Shown here: piece after piece, positions 36,320 to 45,985 of the stretch
Layout: each line of letters starts with the position of its first letter
Position numbering within the stretch: position 1 is the first letter of the stretch
Source of the DNA: Bacteroidaceae bacterium
GTDB taxonomy: Bacteria > Bacteroidota > Bacteroidia > Bacteroidales > Bacteroidaceae
Assembly (NCBI GenBank): GCA_017615125.1
Contig: JAGAAS010000028.1
Location: 1-64,000, forward strand
Direction of reading: 5' to 3'
Length of the DNA stretch: 64,000 nt
Translations under genes and position numbers: made by a program
The notes under the pieces: generated by a model
The model's database searches: none
What the model saw: only the letters and a program-made list of their open reading frames with translations
Told to the model about the DNA's origin: nothing

Positions 36320-38299
36320 TTACTTGACAGGCTCCAGAACGGCAGCGAATCCTCCGTTGCGGACAAGGCGGAGAGGAAGCGTGTCAGCCGACGAAATGCC
36401 GTCGACAGACTGCTTCCGGTAGTCCATCGCCTGCGTAGCGGCATTCGGCCCGTCGACAAAGGATGTCATCTTGTACTTCACGCCATCCTTCAGGAAGTCA
36501 AGGGACAGGTCGAGCTGACGCTCGCGCTGGGCTCCGTTGGTGATGCCCCCGATGTACCACTTGTCTCCTTTCCGCTTGGCGACAACAGCCAGCTCGCCCG
36601 CTTCGCACGAAAGAGAGCGCGTCTCATCCCACGTGATGGGCACAGAAGCGATAAACTCGGTGCAGTCGGCATTTCGGTAGTAGTTCGTAGGACTGTCGGC
36701 AAGCATCTGCACGCCGCTTTCGAACACGACAAAGAGCGCCATCTGGTAGGCTCGGGTTCCCTGCCCGTAGTTGTTGGGATGACGCGAGATGAAGTTGTCT
36801 GGCTGACAGCTCATCATCGCTCCAGGCGTGAAGTCCATCGAGCCTACGGCGTTGCGGATGAAAGGCACCCAGATGCTGTTGTCGGGATGACAGTTTTCGC
36901 CCCACTCCATCCCGCGCACAGCCTCGTAGGAGATGATATTCGGATACTTGTACTCCAATCCCGAAGGTTTGAAGGAGCCGTGAAAGTCGATAAGCAGATG
37001 ATGACGCGCAGCCTCAGCTGCTGCACGCTCGTAGAAGTCCGTCATCCAACGATCGTTACGGTCCATGAAGTCCACCTTCACGCCTTTGATGCCCCACTCC
37101 TCGTAGGTAGCGAAGAGATCCATGTGGTTCTCTATCGTGAGCCAGGGGAGCCAGAGGATGATGCCCACTCCACGCTCCTCTCCGTAGCGAATAAGGGCAG
37201 GAAGGTCTATTTCGGGGTTCGCCTCGAAGGGATTACGGGTGTTTCGGGCCCAGTACTCGTCCATGATGATGTATTCTAAGCCGAATCGGGAAGCGAAGTC
37301 GAGGTAATACTGATAGGTCTTCTGATTGCGCCCGGGAACAAAGTCGACGTCCTGCCCCCAGACGTAGCATCCGTTCCACCAGTCCCAGCTGACGTGCCCG
37401 GGCTTAATCCACGAGGTGTCGTCGAGGGCACATGCAGGCGCCAGCCGGCTCGGCATCGTGTTTTCCACCAACTGCCCGTCGTTATCCGTAATCAGGAACC
37501 AACGCCAAGGGAAGGAACGGGTTCCGCTTGTAAGTGCAATATAATCAGCCTCTTTCAGAATCTCAAGGCTTCTGTCGTTTCTTGGGCCGAACTCCAAAGG
37601 ATCTTTCGCAAAAATGGAAGTAAACGAATGCTCCGACGTTCCCTGAAGGAACATATTCGGATAATCCTGCAAGTCTGACTCAGAGAAAAGCAGTTTTCGT
37701 CCGTCCTGCAAGTCGATAAGAGCCGGAAGGACAGCTTTGCGTTTGTCGCCGCCCCAGGCTTGTATGGACTCATGCGAATAAGGGTCTTCGTAGTTGCAGC
37801 CAAAGCCCCAGAAAGGCTGCTGAACGTGCAGGAGGGCATCCTCGGGGAGATTTATCGCACATTGTTCGTTCTCGACGCATATTTTTCCTTTCTTCTTCGT
37901 CAGGAACCGATAGGCAATTCCGTCGTCGTAAGCACGGAACTCCAAGGACCAGTTTCCGTTGAAATCAAGCCGAACCTCGTTGTACCTGTTTTCCACAACA
38001 GCCTGCTTCAGAGGAACGACGGGCTTGACGGAGGTATTCACGGATGACTTACGCACCTTCGCCAGCTTCGGATGATTCCCACAGACGGCGCCGTTAATTT
38101 TCATCGAAGCCTCATTGTCCTTTATCACAGGAGCACCATCCTTCCACACAGACCAACGTATTTCATCTACCACACTCACTTCCACCTTCACATTACCCGT
38201 AGGAGAAATGAGCTCCACGTTTTTCTGAGCTTCTGATACATGTACTCCAACGACAAGGAGAAGGAACAAACACAACAATCTATACCATTTCATACGCAT
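36320..38299 (-). CDS. GH97 glycosidase, probable retaining alpha-galactosidase
   Basis: A 659-residue protein with a signal peptide (LFLLLVVGVHVSEAQ). GH97 hallmarks: N-terminal super-sandwich (LISPTGNVKVEV, FRAYDDGIAYRF), HVSWDWWNG at the barrel start, then GVKVDFMDRND with Asp410 and YEAVRGMEWGEN with Glu465. The Asp in KVDFM and a Glu about 55 residues later fit the retaining branch of the family, which contains alpha-galactosidases; the inverting alpha-glucosidases (SusB type) use Glu bases and lack this Asp. Calcium-binding Glu residues are likely conserved. It is probably the first gene of the minus-strand PUL. Substrate preference remains inference. Confidence 0.88.
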   Translation of the reverse strand: MRMKWYRLLCLFLLLVVGVHVSEAQKNVELISPTGNVKVEVSVVDEIRWSVWKDGAPVIKDNEASMKINGAVCGNHPKLAKVRKSSVNTSVKPVVPLKQAVVENRYNEVRLDFNGNWSLEFRAYDDGIAYRFLTKKKGKICVENEQCAINLPEDALLHVQQPFWGFGCNYEDPYSHESIQAWGGDKRKAVLPALIDLQDGRKLLFSESDLQDYPNMFLQGTSEHSFTSIFAKDPLEFGPRNDRSLEILKEADYIALTSGTRSFPWRWFLITDNDGQLVENTMPSRLAPACALDDTSWIKPGHVSWDWWNGCYVWGQDVDFVPGRNQKTYQYYLDFASRFGLEYIIMDEYWARNTRNPFEANPEIDLPALIRYGEERGVGIILWLPWLTIENHMDLFATYEEWGIKGVKVDFMDRNDRWMTDFYERAAAEAARHHLLIDFHGSFKPSGLEYKYPNIISYEAVRGMEWGENCHPDNSIWVPFIRNAVGSMDFTPGAMMSCQPDNFISRHPNNYGQGTRAYQMALFVVFESGVQMLADSPTNYYRNADCTEFIASVPITWDETRSLSCEAGELAVVAKRKGDKWYIGGITNGAQRERQLDLSLDFLKDGVKYKMTSFVDGPNAATQAMDYRKQSVDGISSADTLPLRLVRNGGFAAVLEPVK

Positions 38300-38623
38300 T
38301 ATCTTTTCTTAATAAACGAGCGAGAGTTCCTTTTCCGCTAAAGTCAACCCCTCTTTTTCTTCAAAAAGTGCTTTTTTCGACACCAACGAAGAAGAAGGCG
38401 TATTCCCGTATAGACAAACAAGAAAAATGGCCGGATGTTAGAAAAAACCATCTATATTCATCTTCTTATTTGTCTACTTTAGAAATTCAAATTCATAATT
38501 TTAGATATCTATCGTTCAATTATTTAATATTCTAATACAAATTAATGCATTTACTTTTTTGTTTACTTTATGAATCTATAAGAAAAGTATGTTATTATTT
38601 TTGTTGCAGAAAAAGCAACTATC
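38300..38623. other. Divergent A/T-rich intergenic region
   Basis: 324 bp between the minus-strand GH97 and the plus-strand sigma factor. No gene or terminator is seen. A TATTTTTG box lies near the plus-strand gene (38596-38603). Confidence 0.6.
38596..38603 (+). promoter_or_regulatory. -7 element before ECF sigma gene
   Basis: TATTTTTG matches TAnnTTTG exactly, 20 bp before the start codon at 38624. No TTTG at the right distance is visible (nearest at 38558), so an alternative sigma factor or activator may be needed. Confidence 0.35.
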
Positions 38624-39229
38624 ATGTTCAACACCCGTTTTTCTGAGTTATATCTCAACAACTACTCCCGCATGCTGCGAATAGCGAAAGTCTATATTCC
38701 CGAACATGAGGAAGCAGAGAACATCGTACATGATGTATTTGTCAGCGTATGGGAACATCGAGATCATGTACTAAGCATGGACAATGTCGAAGGCTACATG
38801 GCCGTCTCGCTGAAGAACAGATGCTTGGACTACCTCAAGCATCTTCTCCATGTGGCAGAATATGCCGATCACGTAACCGAAAACCAGCGCCACGAGCTTA
38901 CGAATAAAATCAACAGCCTCAACTGCTACGACGCAGCCTCCTCGTACGACAATGAAGTCATCAACGGAGCTGTCCGCAATGCCATAGAAGGGCTTCCCCC
39001 TCGTTGCCGTCAGGTGTTTCTCTATTCTCGTCGCGATCATCTGAAAAACGCAGAAATCGCCGAGCGTATGGGAATTTCCGAGAACACCGTTGAGGCCCAG
39101 ATGACGATTGCCTTCCGCAAGCTTCACGCTGCATTGAGCCAGTATTTACCCCTAACGATAAAGAGAATGAAAAAAACTGCAGCACCAAAAAAAGAAGCTT
39201 GCACCGTTTTTCCCGTTGAAAGAGCATGA
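38624..39229 (+). CDS. ECF RNA polymerase sigma factor
   Basis: A 201-residue sigma-70 family protein. Region 2 is at about 8-75 (YSRMLRIAKVYI ... ENIVHDVFVSVWEH) and region 4 at about 125-175 (LPPRCRQVFLYSR ... NAEIAERMGISENTVEAQM). It resembles the Bacteroidota ECF group that normally pairs with a FecR-like anti-sigma factor, but no such gene follows; the next gene is a secreted protein 192 bp downstream. Its regulon is unknown; neighbouring secreted genes are candidates. Confidence 0.88.
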   Translation: MFNTRFSELYLNNYSRMLRIAKVYIPEHEEAENIVHDVFVSVWEHRDHVLSMDNVEGYMAVSLKNRCLDYLKHLLHVAEYADHVTENQRHELTNKINSLNCYDAASSYDNEVINGAVRNAIEGLPPRCRQVFLYSRRDHLKNAEIAERMGISENTVEAQMTIAFRKLHAALSQYLPLTIKRMKKTAAPKKEACTVFPVERA

Positions 39230-39421
39230 ATAGCCAGCGATTTGTCAAAGTCCCTTTAGGGGAAAAGCCAAAGAACATCGTTTATATATAAAATAAGTAC
39301 CCGCGATACCTATTCAATAAATAATTAGATAAAGAAGAGGATATTTCCAAAACAGATTATTATCTTGCATAACAAATAACGAAACAAGTATTAACCCTAT
39401 TTATCAATCAAAAGAAAGCGT

Positions 39422-40165
39422 ATGAAAAAAATTTACTCTATTCTTGTAGTTTGCAGCTTTTTACTGGCTGCGCTGGTTCCTCAGAAAGTGTTGGCCGGAG
39501 CTGCCACTTATGAGAACCATAAAGTTACGCTCACGGGTGTTCCCGAGGGCGCTGGCATCGTTTATCTCGTTACCGAATGGAACGGACACGAGTGGGACGA
39601 AATCGACGACATGCTCTACGAAGAGGATGAAATCACCGTGAAGGCTACCATCGAGACAAAGGATTACAAAGGTATCTGCCATCTCTATGCTCTTCCCAAC
39701 GAGGGTTACAACTTTGCCGGCTTCTTCATTGACGAAGACAGCGACGGCATGTTCGACATCGAGTTTGACAAGCCCGTTACTTTCTCCAACGATGGAGATC
39801 TCGACACCAAGTGCGAAGAAGCAGGAACTCCCCGCTCATTCACCAACTCGCCTGCTCGTCAGGTTGTCCTCACGCACGAATCACCCATCGAGTATTCGGG
39901 AAACAAGGATGCAGATGGTAACGAACAGTCTGCCCTCAACAAGGCTGCTGCTGAAGAAGCTGCCGAGAGCGACTGGGAAAAATTCGGTTGCCTCAACCAC
40001 TTCTTTGCCGTATTCTACAAAGACGGTGAGGAGAACCCCGCAACCGGAATCAGAGCCATCACTATTGATCCGGGCGACATTATCTACAACCTCAGCGGAC
40101 AGCGCGTAGGCAAGGAAGCCAAGGGCCTTCTGATTGCCGGAGGTAAGAAGAAAATGATTCGCTAA
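39422..40165 (+). CDS. Secreted protein with sorting-like tail, unknown function
   Basis: A 247-residue protein with a signal peptide (MKKIYSILVVCSFLLAALVPQKVLA, read from its first residues). The N-terminal half is an acidic beta-rich domain (HKVTLTGVPEGAGIVYLVTE ... YALPNEGYNFAGFFIDEDSD) reminiscent of repeats that wrap secreted Bacteroidota proteins. The C-terminus carries the tail YNLSGQRV ... GLLIAGGKKKMIR shared with other exported proteins in this window. The fold is not assigned. It follows the ECF sigma factor and could be its target. Confidence 0.65.
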   Translation: MKKIYSILVVCSFLLAALVPQKVLAGAATYENHKVTLTGVPEGAGIVYLVTEWNGHEWDEIDDMLYEEDEITVKATIETKDYKGICHLYALPNEGYNFAGFFIDEDSDGMFDIEFDKPVTFSNDGDLDTKCEEAGTPRSFTNSPARQVVLTHESPIEYSGNKDADGNEQSALNKAAAEEAAESDWEKFGCLNHFFAVFYKDGEENPATGIRAITIDPGDIIYNLSGQRVGKEAKGLLIAGGKKKMIR

Positions 40166-40187
40166 TCCCCTATCCCTTCTTGCCGTC

Positions 40188-41426
40188 ATGCTGCGCAGAC
40201 AGTTAAGAAGCATTATGTTTTCAGCCATAACCACCTGCATCCTTGCAAGTGGTTATGCTGCTGAAACGACATTCCCTGACGGCAACAACAGTCCTGAGGA
40301 AGGACTTGCAAACGACATCAGCGCCTCCCTTGTCGTCTGCGGGCAGGGGCCTCGGCTCATTTCCTCATTCGGACATTGCTCCATCCACATGTCCTGCCCT
40401 TCGGCTGGCTTGGACAACTATTACACCTACCTTATTCTGGCAACGCCAGACAATATCAAGCGTTTCTTTACGGAAGGCATCTGCACGGGACACTTCGAGG
40501 CTCAGAAATGGGCCGAGTTCTCAAAAGACTATGTCGAGCAGGACCGTCCTGTCACAGAATACAAGCTCAACCTCACTACCGACGAGGTACGACACCTGTG
40601 GATGAACCTCGACAAAGAGACGTTCAACCCCGTGAGCCGCATCTGGAGCTTCCTGCACTCGCAATGCACATCCATCAGCGCAGACGTCATCCGCAATTCA
40701 TTGCTCAACGAGCGTATCGAATACGCAGACCTGCCGCCTGCGCTCACAGGCACGTTCCGCGAATATACCGACTTTGCGGTAGCAAACAACCCCTGGTATC
40801 TTTTCTGTTTCCAGAGCATCCTGGGAACCGAGGGAGAACAGCAGGGAACCATTTGGGAAAAGCTGGCACCGACGGTCATCTATCCCGTATGGAGCCAAGC
40901 TTCCTTCGTTGACGCAGCAGGCAACAGACGTCCCGTCTTCACGGGCGACTCTCAAGTGCTCGTTGACGGCACCTACGCACCTTCAAAGCCCACGCCTCTG
41001 ACGCCCAACGTCGTCTTTGGCTTCCTTCTCGTCTTCACCATACTTCTGACGATTGCAGAAGTATTCTCAAAGAAAACACGCAAAGTAGGTAGGGTTTACG
41101 ATGCCATCCTGCTTTGCGCACAAACGCTTTTGGGACTATTCTTCACCGGGCTTCTCCTGTTCTCGAAGGCATCCTGGATGCAGGGAAACCTGATGCCTAT
41201 TGTCTTCAATCCCCTTCCTGCCATACTCTGGATCTTATTCCACAAAAAAGGATGGTTCCGCTACGTTTACATCTTCTATGCTATCTTGCTGGCAGGAATG
41301 ATTGTTGCTACGCCCTTTGTGCCGCAGCTGCAATGGGGACACGCCATTGTCTTTGCCATACTGCTCGTCCGAGTTGTTTCCTCGATTTTGCAGCGGAAAC
41401 CCACAAAGACTGATGTCCCAAAATAG
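40188..41426 (+). CDS. DUF4105 membrane protein
   Basis: A 412-residue protein. After a signal-like N-terminus, residues about 45-260 match the DUF4105 (Lnb N-terminal) pattern: VVCGQGPRLISSFGHCSIHM, then TPDNIKRFFTEGICTGHFE and NPVSRIWSFLHSQCTS. The Cys and His in these motifs suggest a papain-like periplasmic hydrolase fold. At least four C-terminal membrane segments follow (about 280-400). Biological role is not known. It starts 22 bp after the preceding gene. Confidence 0.8.
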   Translation: MLRRQLRSIMFSAITTCILASGYAAETTFPDGNNSPEEGLANDISASLVVCGQGPRLISSFGHCSIHMSCPSAGLDNYYTYLILATPDNIKRFFTEGICTGHFEAQKWAEFSKDYVEQDRPVTEYKLNLTTDEVRHLWMNLDKETFNPVSRIWSFLHSQCTSISADVIRNSLLNERIEYADLPPALTGTFREYTDFAVANNPWYLFCFQSILGTEGEQQGTIWEKLAPTVIYPVWSQASFVDAAGNRRPVFTGDSQVLVDGTYAPSKPTPLTPNVVFGFLLVFTILLTIAEVFSKKTRKVGRVYDAILLCAQTLLGLFFTGLLLFSKASWMQGNLMPIVFNPLPAILWILFHKKGWFRYVYIFYAILLAGMIVATPFVPQLQWGHAIVFAILLVRVVSSILQRKPTKTDVPK

Positions 41427-41457
41427 GGCACAAAATATCAGAGCGTTATGCTCCTCC

Positions 41458-41536
41458 ATTTTTCGAGAAGGAAAAAATTTTTTTTCTTTCTTCATACGGC
41501 GAGATTCCTTCTCGAAAAAAATTTATGAAGAAAGCA
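41458..41536. repeat. Dispersed palindromic repeat, copy 5
   Basis: A symmetric copy: TTTTTCGAGAAGGAAAAAAT, CTTTCTTCATACGGCGAGAT and TCCTTCTCGAAAAAAATTT, so the outer arms are inverted repeats of each other. It lies about 60 bp before the start codon at 41597. Confidence 0.85.
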
Positions 41537-41596
41537 TATCGCAAGAAGAGTTAAGAATAAATTGAACAAGAAATACAAACAACAAAAAAAACCAAA

Positions 41597-42982
41597 ATGA
41601 AAAAAGCTATTCTCTCTCTCCTCGTCCTTGCGACATGCAGTATGCTTTGCGCCCAACAAGTAGCTCCCTTCAAGGCTGGCGACCGCGTGGCGTTTGTAGG
41701 AAACAGCATCACCGACGGCGGGCACTATCATTCATATATCTGGCTCTACTACATGACTCGCTTCCCCAGCGAGCAGATGTGGATGGCCAACTGCGGCATC
41801 GGAGGGGATACGGCAGAAGATATCATACGCCGCTTCGACGGAGATATTGCGAGCAAGAATCCTTCCGTCATCACACTCACGTTCGGAATGAACGATACGG
41901 GATACTGGGAATACAACGGCGACGATGCCCGGAACTTCGCAAACCGCAAGGTTGACGAAGCGCGGAAAAACTTCCTCGAGATAGAAAAGAAACTCAAGAA
42001 GCTCAACAACACCCGCGTCGTGATGATTGGCACTTCTCCTTACGACCAGACGTCGACCTTCAACGACAACATCTACCGCAAGAAGAACGATGCGATGCAG
42101 CGCGTTGTTGCCATTCAGGACTCAGCAGCGAAAGCCAACAACTGGGAATTCCTTGACTTCAACGCTCCTATGTGCGAGGTGAACGCCCGCATGCAGGAGG
42201 AAGACCCCACATTCACCGTTTGCGGAAACGATCGCGTACATCCCGACAACGATGGGCACATGCTGATGGCCTACCTCTTTTTAAAAGGACAAGGTCTGGC
42301 TGGTAAGCCTGTAGCTGACTTCTGCATCAACGCACGCCAGAAGAAGGCCGAGAAAGCCGACAACTGTACCATCGAGAATATATCCAACAGCAAGAATGTC
42401 CTCTCTTTCGATTACCTGAGCGAAGCTCTTCCCTATCCTCTCGACACCATTTCGCACGGATGGGGATTCAGTCGTGCACAAGCAGGTGTCCTCAAGATGG
42501 TTCCTGACTTCAACGAAGAGATGAACAGCGAGAAGCTTACCATCAAGGGACTGAAGGGAAACTATCGCCTCCTCATCGACGACATTCTTATCGACACGCT
42601 CTCTTCCAACGACTTGGAGCGCGGCGTAAACCTTGCAGAATATCGCCACACGCCCCAGTACCAGCAGGCTTGTGCCGTTATGTCGCTCAACGAAGAGCGC
42701 TGGGATATTGAACGACGCATACGCGACTTCACCTGGCTCCAGTACGGTTTCTTCCTCAAGGAACACAACATTACCGACTACACCACCGAGGAGGCTGCAC
42801 GCATCTATCGCGAAGGAGCAACAAAGAACGGATGGGTAGAAAGCCGCAAGGATATCTACAACCGAATGATACATCCTGAGGTAATGCAGCTGCTTGAGCA
42901 AGAGCAAGACCTTATCGTCCGTACTATCTACTCCATCAACACTCCCGTTACGCGTCATTTCCGCTTAGAAAAAATCAAATAA
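41597..42982 (+). CDS. SGNH/GDSL-family hydrolase
   Basis: A 461-residue exported protein (signal MKKAILSLLVLATCSMLCAQ). SGNH blocks are complete: VGNSITDGG (Ser nucleophile), ANCGIGGDTAED (Gly), TFGMNDTG (Asn) and DRVHPDNDGHMLMAY (Asp/His). Such enzymes remove acetyl or other acyl groups from glycans. A C-terminal beta-rich region of about 200 residues follows. The gene is 14 bp upstream of a GH2 gene, so the pair probably acts on the same decorated glycan. The exact ester is unknown. Confidence 0.88.
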   Translation: MKKAILSLLVLATCSMLCAQQVAPFKAGDRVAFVGNSITDGGHYHSYIWLYYMTRFPSEQMWMANCGIGGDTAEDIIRRFDGDIASKNPSVITLTFGMNDTGYWEYNGDDARNFANRKVDEARKNFLEIEKKLKKLNNTRVVMIGTSPYDQTSTFNDNIYRKKNDAMQRVVAIQDSAAKANNWEFLDFNAPMCEVNARMQEEDPTFTVCGNDRVHPDNDGHMLMAYLFLKGQGLAGKPVADFCINARQKKAEKADNCTIENISNSKNVLSFDYLSEALPYPLDTISHGWGFSRAQAGVLKMVPDFNEEMNSEKLTIKGLKGNYRLLIDDILIDTLSSNDLERGVNLAEYRHTPQYQQACAVMSLNEERWDIERRIRDFTWLQYGFFLKEHNITDYTTEEAARIYREGATKNGWVESRKDIYNRMIHPEVMQLLEQEQDLIVRTIYSINTPVTRHFRLEKIK

Positions 42983-42996
42983 CTTCTCATCCTTCG

Positions 42997-45831
42997 ATGT
43001 ATAGTCGTCTCTTCTCTCCCTGTTCCCGTCGGCTGAAACGATGCTTTGCGTTCTTCGCCTTGCTTCTTTTCTCAGAGGCATTCTCTGTTTCCATCTGCGC
43101 CAACGAGATTCTCTCGTTAGACAGCTTCGACGGAACCCTCTGGCAGGTTTTCCCAGCCGAAGGACTGAAATGGAATGCAGTAGCAGGAGATGACTTTGAG
43201 CCAGAAGACTGGGTTCCGGGCATAGTCCCGGGAACTGTCTTCGTGGCATACGTCGAAGCTGGAAGAGAAGAGAATCCCGACTGGGGAGACAACGTTTATC
43301 GGGTTGACGAATCTTTTTATAATCAATCTTTCTGGTATCGGACAACGTTTCCACGCCCTACACAGTCGGCAGGGAAGCGTACCATCCTCACGCTGGAAGG
43401 AATCAACCGCTATGCGTGGGTTTGCTTCAACGGGAAGAAGCTCGGGCAAATAAAAGGGCACGTACAAAAGATGCAATACGACGTCACCGACTTGCTGAAG
43501 GACGAAAACACCGTAGCCGTCCGAGTCGACTTACCCGACAGCAAACACATCGCCCGCGACGACAATTTCGTCAACTACGTTTGCCCTACGTACGTTGCCA
43601 GCCACAGCTGGGACTGGATGCCGTACGTTCCCGGACTCAATTGCGGTATCACCAACGACATATATCTGGAGTTCACCGGAGAAGCCGACATACGCAATCC
43701 CTGGGTTCGCACTTTTTTGGACAGCACCTATACGCAAGCCACAGTAACGATTGAGACAGAAGCCGTCAACCTGACAAAAGATTCAACAAGCGTAACCCTT
43801 CAGGCAACCATCCAGCCAGGCAACTTCACCTCCACACGCGAAGTAACTCTTGCCCCAAGTCAAACGACTTCTGTTGCCTTTGACAGCATTCAAATAAAAG
43901 AGCCCCAGCTGTGGTGGCCAAACGGTTCGGGTCCTCAAAATCTCTACACTTGCTCCATCGAAGTGCTGAAAGAAGGAAAGGCAACAGGGTCTTCGGCAAA
44001 AACCACCTTTGGCATCAAAGAGTATAAATACCGTAAGGAGAACACAGCTCTAACCCTCTATGTCAACGGCAAGAAGACCTTCTGCAAGGGCGGCAACTGG
44101 GGAATGAGCGACTATCTGCTGCGCTGTCACCGAAGCGAATACGACCGGCGCATCCGTCTGCATGCCGATATGTACTACAACATGATTCGCCTTTGGACAG
44201 GCTGCGTAACCGATGAGGAGTTCTACGAGGCATGCGACAGATACGGCATTATGGTCTGGGATGACTTCTGGCTCACAGGCCCCTACACAGGGCTCACCGG
44301 GCCTGACGACACAAAGGAGTTTCTCGCCAACGCGCAAGACAAGGTCATCCGCCTTCGCAATCATCCGTCTCTCTGCATCTGGTGCGGATGCAACGAAGGA
44401 ACACCTTATGACAAGCTGAACGAAAGCATTGCCAAAATCATATCCACATACGACGGAGACGACCGTCTCTACCAGCCCAACTCCCATTACGGAAACGGGC
44501 TCTCGGGAAGCGGTTGGTGGAAGAACTTCCCTCCTGAGGATTACTTTTCCAAAGGCATCTGGGGAGGAGGAGGCGACTTGGGCGACAGAGTCGACTGGGG
44601 CTTCCGGAGCGAATTGGGAATGGGCGGTTTTACGACATTTGAAAGCTTCCGCGAATTCATGCCCGAAAACTACTGGTGGAACAACAAGAAAGGCCCGCAG
44701 AACGATATGTGGGAGAAACATTTCTTCAGCAACCAAGCAGCCTACGGAGGCGCAGCGGATGCTTCCGGTTACTTCAACTCTGTCGTTACCAGCTACGGGC
44801 AGCCCGACGGGGCCGAGTCTTTCTGCGAGAAAGCGCAGTTCCTGAACATCGAAGTGATGAAAGCCATCTACGAAGGCTGGCAAGACAACCTCTGGAATAC
44901 CGCCTCCGGCATCTTGTTCTGGATGAGCCAACCGGCTTATCCCTGCTTCATCTGGCAGACATACGATTACTACTACGATGCTACAGGATGCTACTGGGGC
45001 GTACGAAAGGGATGCGAGCCCCTTCACATCCAATGGAACTGCAGCAGCCAACGAATCAACGTCGTCAACACCTCCCCCACGCCTGCCGCAGGGCTCAGCG
45101 CCTCCATCGAGATGTTCCGAATGGACGGCACTCCCTACGCTTCCAACACGACGACAATCGCCGACATCGAAGCCCCTCCTGCCAGCGTCACACGCATCTG
45201 GCGTTTCCCCGCATCGGCTCCTTCAGGCGTGTTCTTCATTCGGCTGAAGCTCTTCAACGAAGAGGGCACGCTCATTTCCGAAAACTTCTACTGGAAGAAC
45301 AAGTCCGGTAACAAAAACGACTTCACAGCCCTCAACACTCTGCCAAAGGCCGAACTGAGATGCATTATGGTCGAAGCACCACACGCTACCACCTCTATCG
45401 ACAACACAACGCTGGAGGAAATGACAGTTGAAGTTTCAAATCTTTCCACTACTACCGCTTTCGGCATCCGGGTACGCCTCATCGACGAAACAACGGGAAA
45501 GCGCATCCTACCCGTCACAATGGAGGAGAACTATTTCACGCTCTTTGCCGGAGAGTCACGAACGCTCCACCTCATCTACGAAGCCTCAACTGAAGACGGA
45601 AGAGCGAAGCCTCTCGTTCTGCTAAAGCAATACGGATATCCCGAAACTGACGGGAAGGGCAACATCCTCTCTATCAACGACATCTCCACGGATGAAGAAG
45701 AAGTGGAGAGCGTTTTCTATGATTTGCAGGGTCGTCGCCTTAATGCAGGGAGTCTTTCTTCGAAGGAGCTACCCTCTGGCTTTTACATCCAGAAAAACGG
45801 TTCTTCGCGTCGCATCCATCTTGCCCGATAG
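42997..45831 (+). CDS. GH2 exo-beta-mannosidase-like enzyme with sorting tail
   Basis: A 944-residue exported GH2 protein, paralogous to the gene at 8711-11437. The acid/base is Glu467 in WCGCNEG and the likely nucleophile Glu539 in FRSELGM; VEAGREENPDWGDNVYRVDE and GGNWGMSDYLLRCHR match the paralog closely. Unlike the paralog it ends with a C-terminal sorting-like tail (VFYDLQGRRLN ... GFYIQKNGSSRRIHLAR), so it may be displayed on the surface or secreted. Probably co-transcribed with the SGNH hydrolase. Mannosidase specificity is inferred. Confidence 0.9.
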   Translation: MYSRLFSPCSRRLKRCFAFFALLLFSEAFSVSICANEILSLDSFDGTLWQVFPAEGLKWNAVAGDDFEPEDWVPGIVPGTVFVAYVEAGREENPDWGDNVYRVDESFYNQSFWYRTTFPRPTQSAGKRTILTLEGINRYAWVCFNGKKLGQIKGHVQKMQYDVTDLLKDENTVAVRVDLPDSKHIARDDNFVNYVCPTYVASHSWDWMPYVPGLNCGITNDIYLEFTGEADIRNPWVRTFLDSTYTQATVTIETEAVNLTKDSTSVTLQATIQPGNFTSTREVTLAPSQTTSVAFDSIQIKEPQLWWPNGSGPQNLYTCSIEVLKEGKATGSSAKTTFGIKEYKYRKENTALTLYVNGKKTFCKGGNWGMSDYLLRCHRSEYDRRIRLHADMYYNMIRLWTGCVTDEEFYEACDRYGIMVWDDFWLTGPYTGLTGPDDTKEFLANAQDKVIRLRNHPSLCIWCGCNEGTPYDKLNESIAKIISTYDGDDRLYQPNSHYGNGLSGSGWWKNFPPEDYFSKGIWGGGGDLGDRVDWGFRSELGMGGFTTFESFREFMPENYWWNNKKGPQNDMWEKHFFSNQAAYGGAADASGYFNSVVTSYGQPDGAESFCEKAQFLNIEVMKAIYEGWQDNLWNTASGILFWMSQPAYPCFIWQTYDYYYDATGCYWGVRKGCEPLHIQWNCSSQRINVVNTSPTPAAGLSASIEMFRMDGTPYASNTTTIADIEAPPASVTRIWRFPASAPSGVFFIRLKLFNEEGTLISENFYWKNKSGNKNDFTALNTLPKAELRCIMVEAPHATTSIDNTTLEEMTVEVSNLSTTTAFGIRVRLIDETTGKRILPVTMEENYFTLFAGESRTLHLIYEASTEDGRAKPLVLLKQYGYPETDGKGNILSINDISTDEEEVESVFYDLQGRRLNAGSLSSKELPSGFYIQKNGSSRRIHLAR

Positions 45832-45985
45832 ACAAAGCCTTTCCTTCAAGTTTTGCAAGACGAGTAAAAGGAATTACACGTTGTGGCTTTGATGTATCGC
45901 CAAATTGCTCGATGACACATGAAAGCGAAAAGGCGTGAAAAAACGGGATAAATCAGAAACAATCGTGGATATTTTTGCGAAATCT

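Noticed and set aside
131..41536. Insertion sequence ends
   Set aside because: The dispersed repeat has inverted arms, but no transposase gene lies near any copy.
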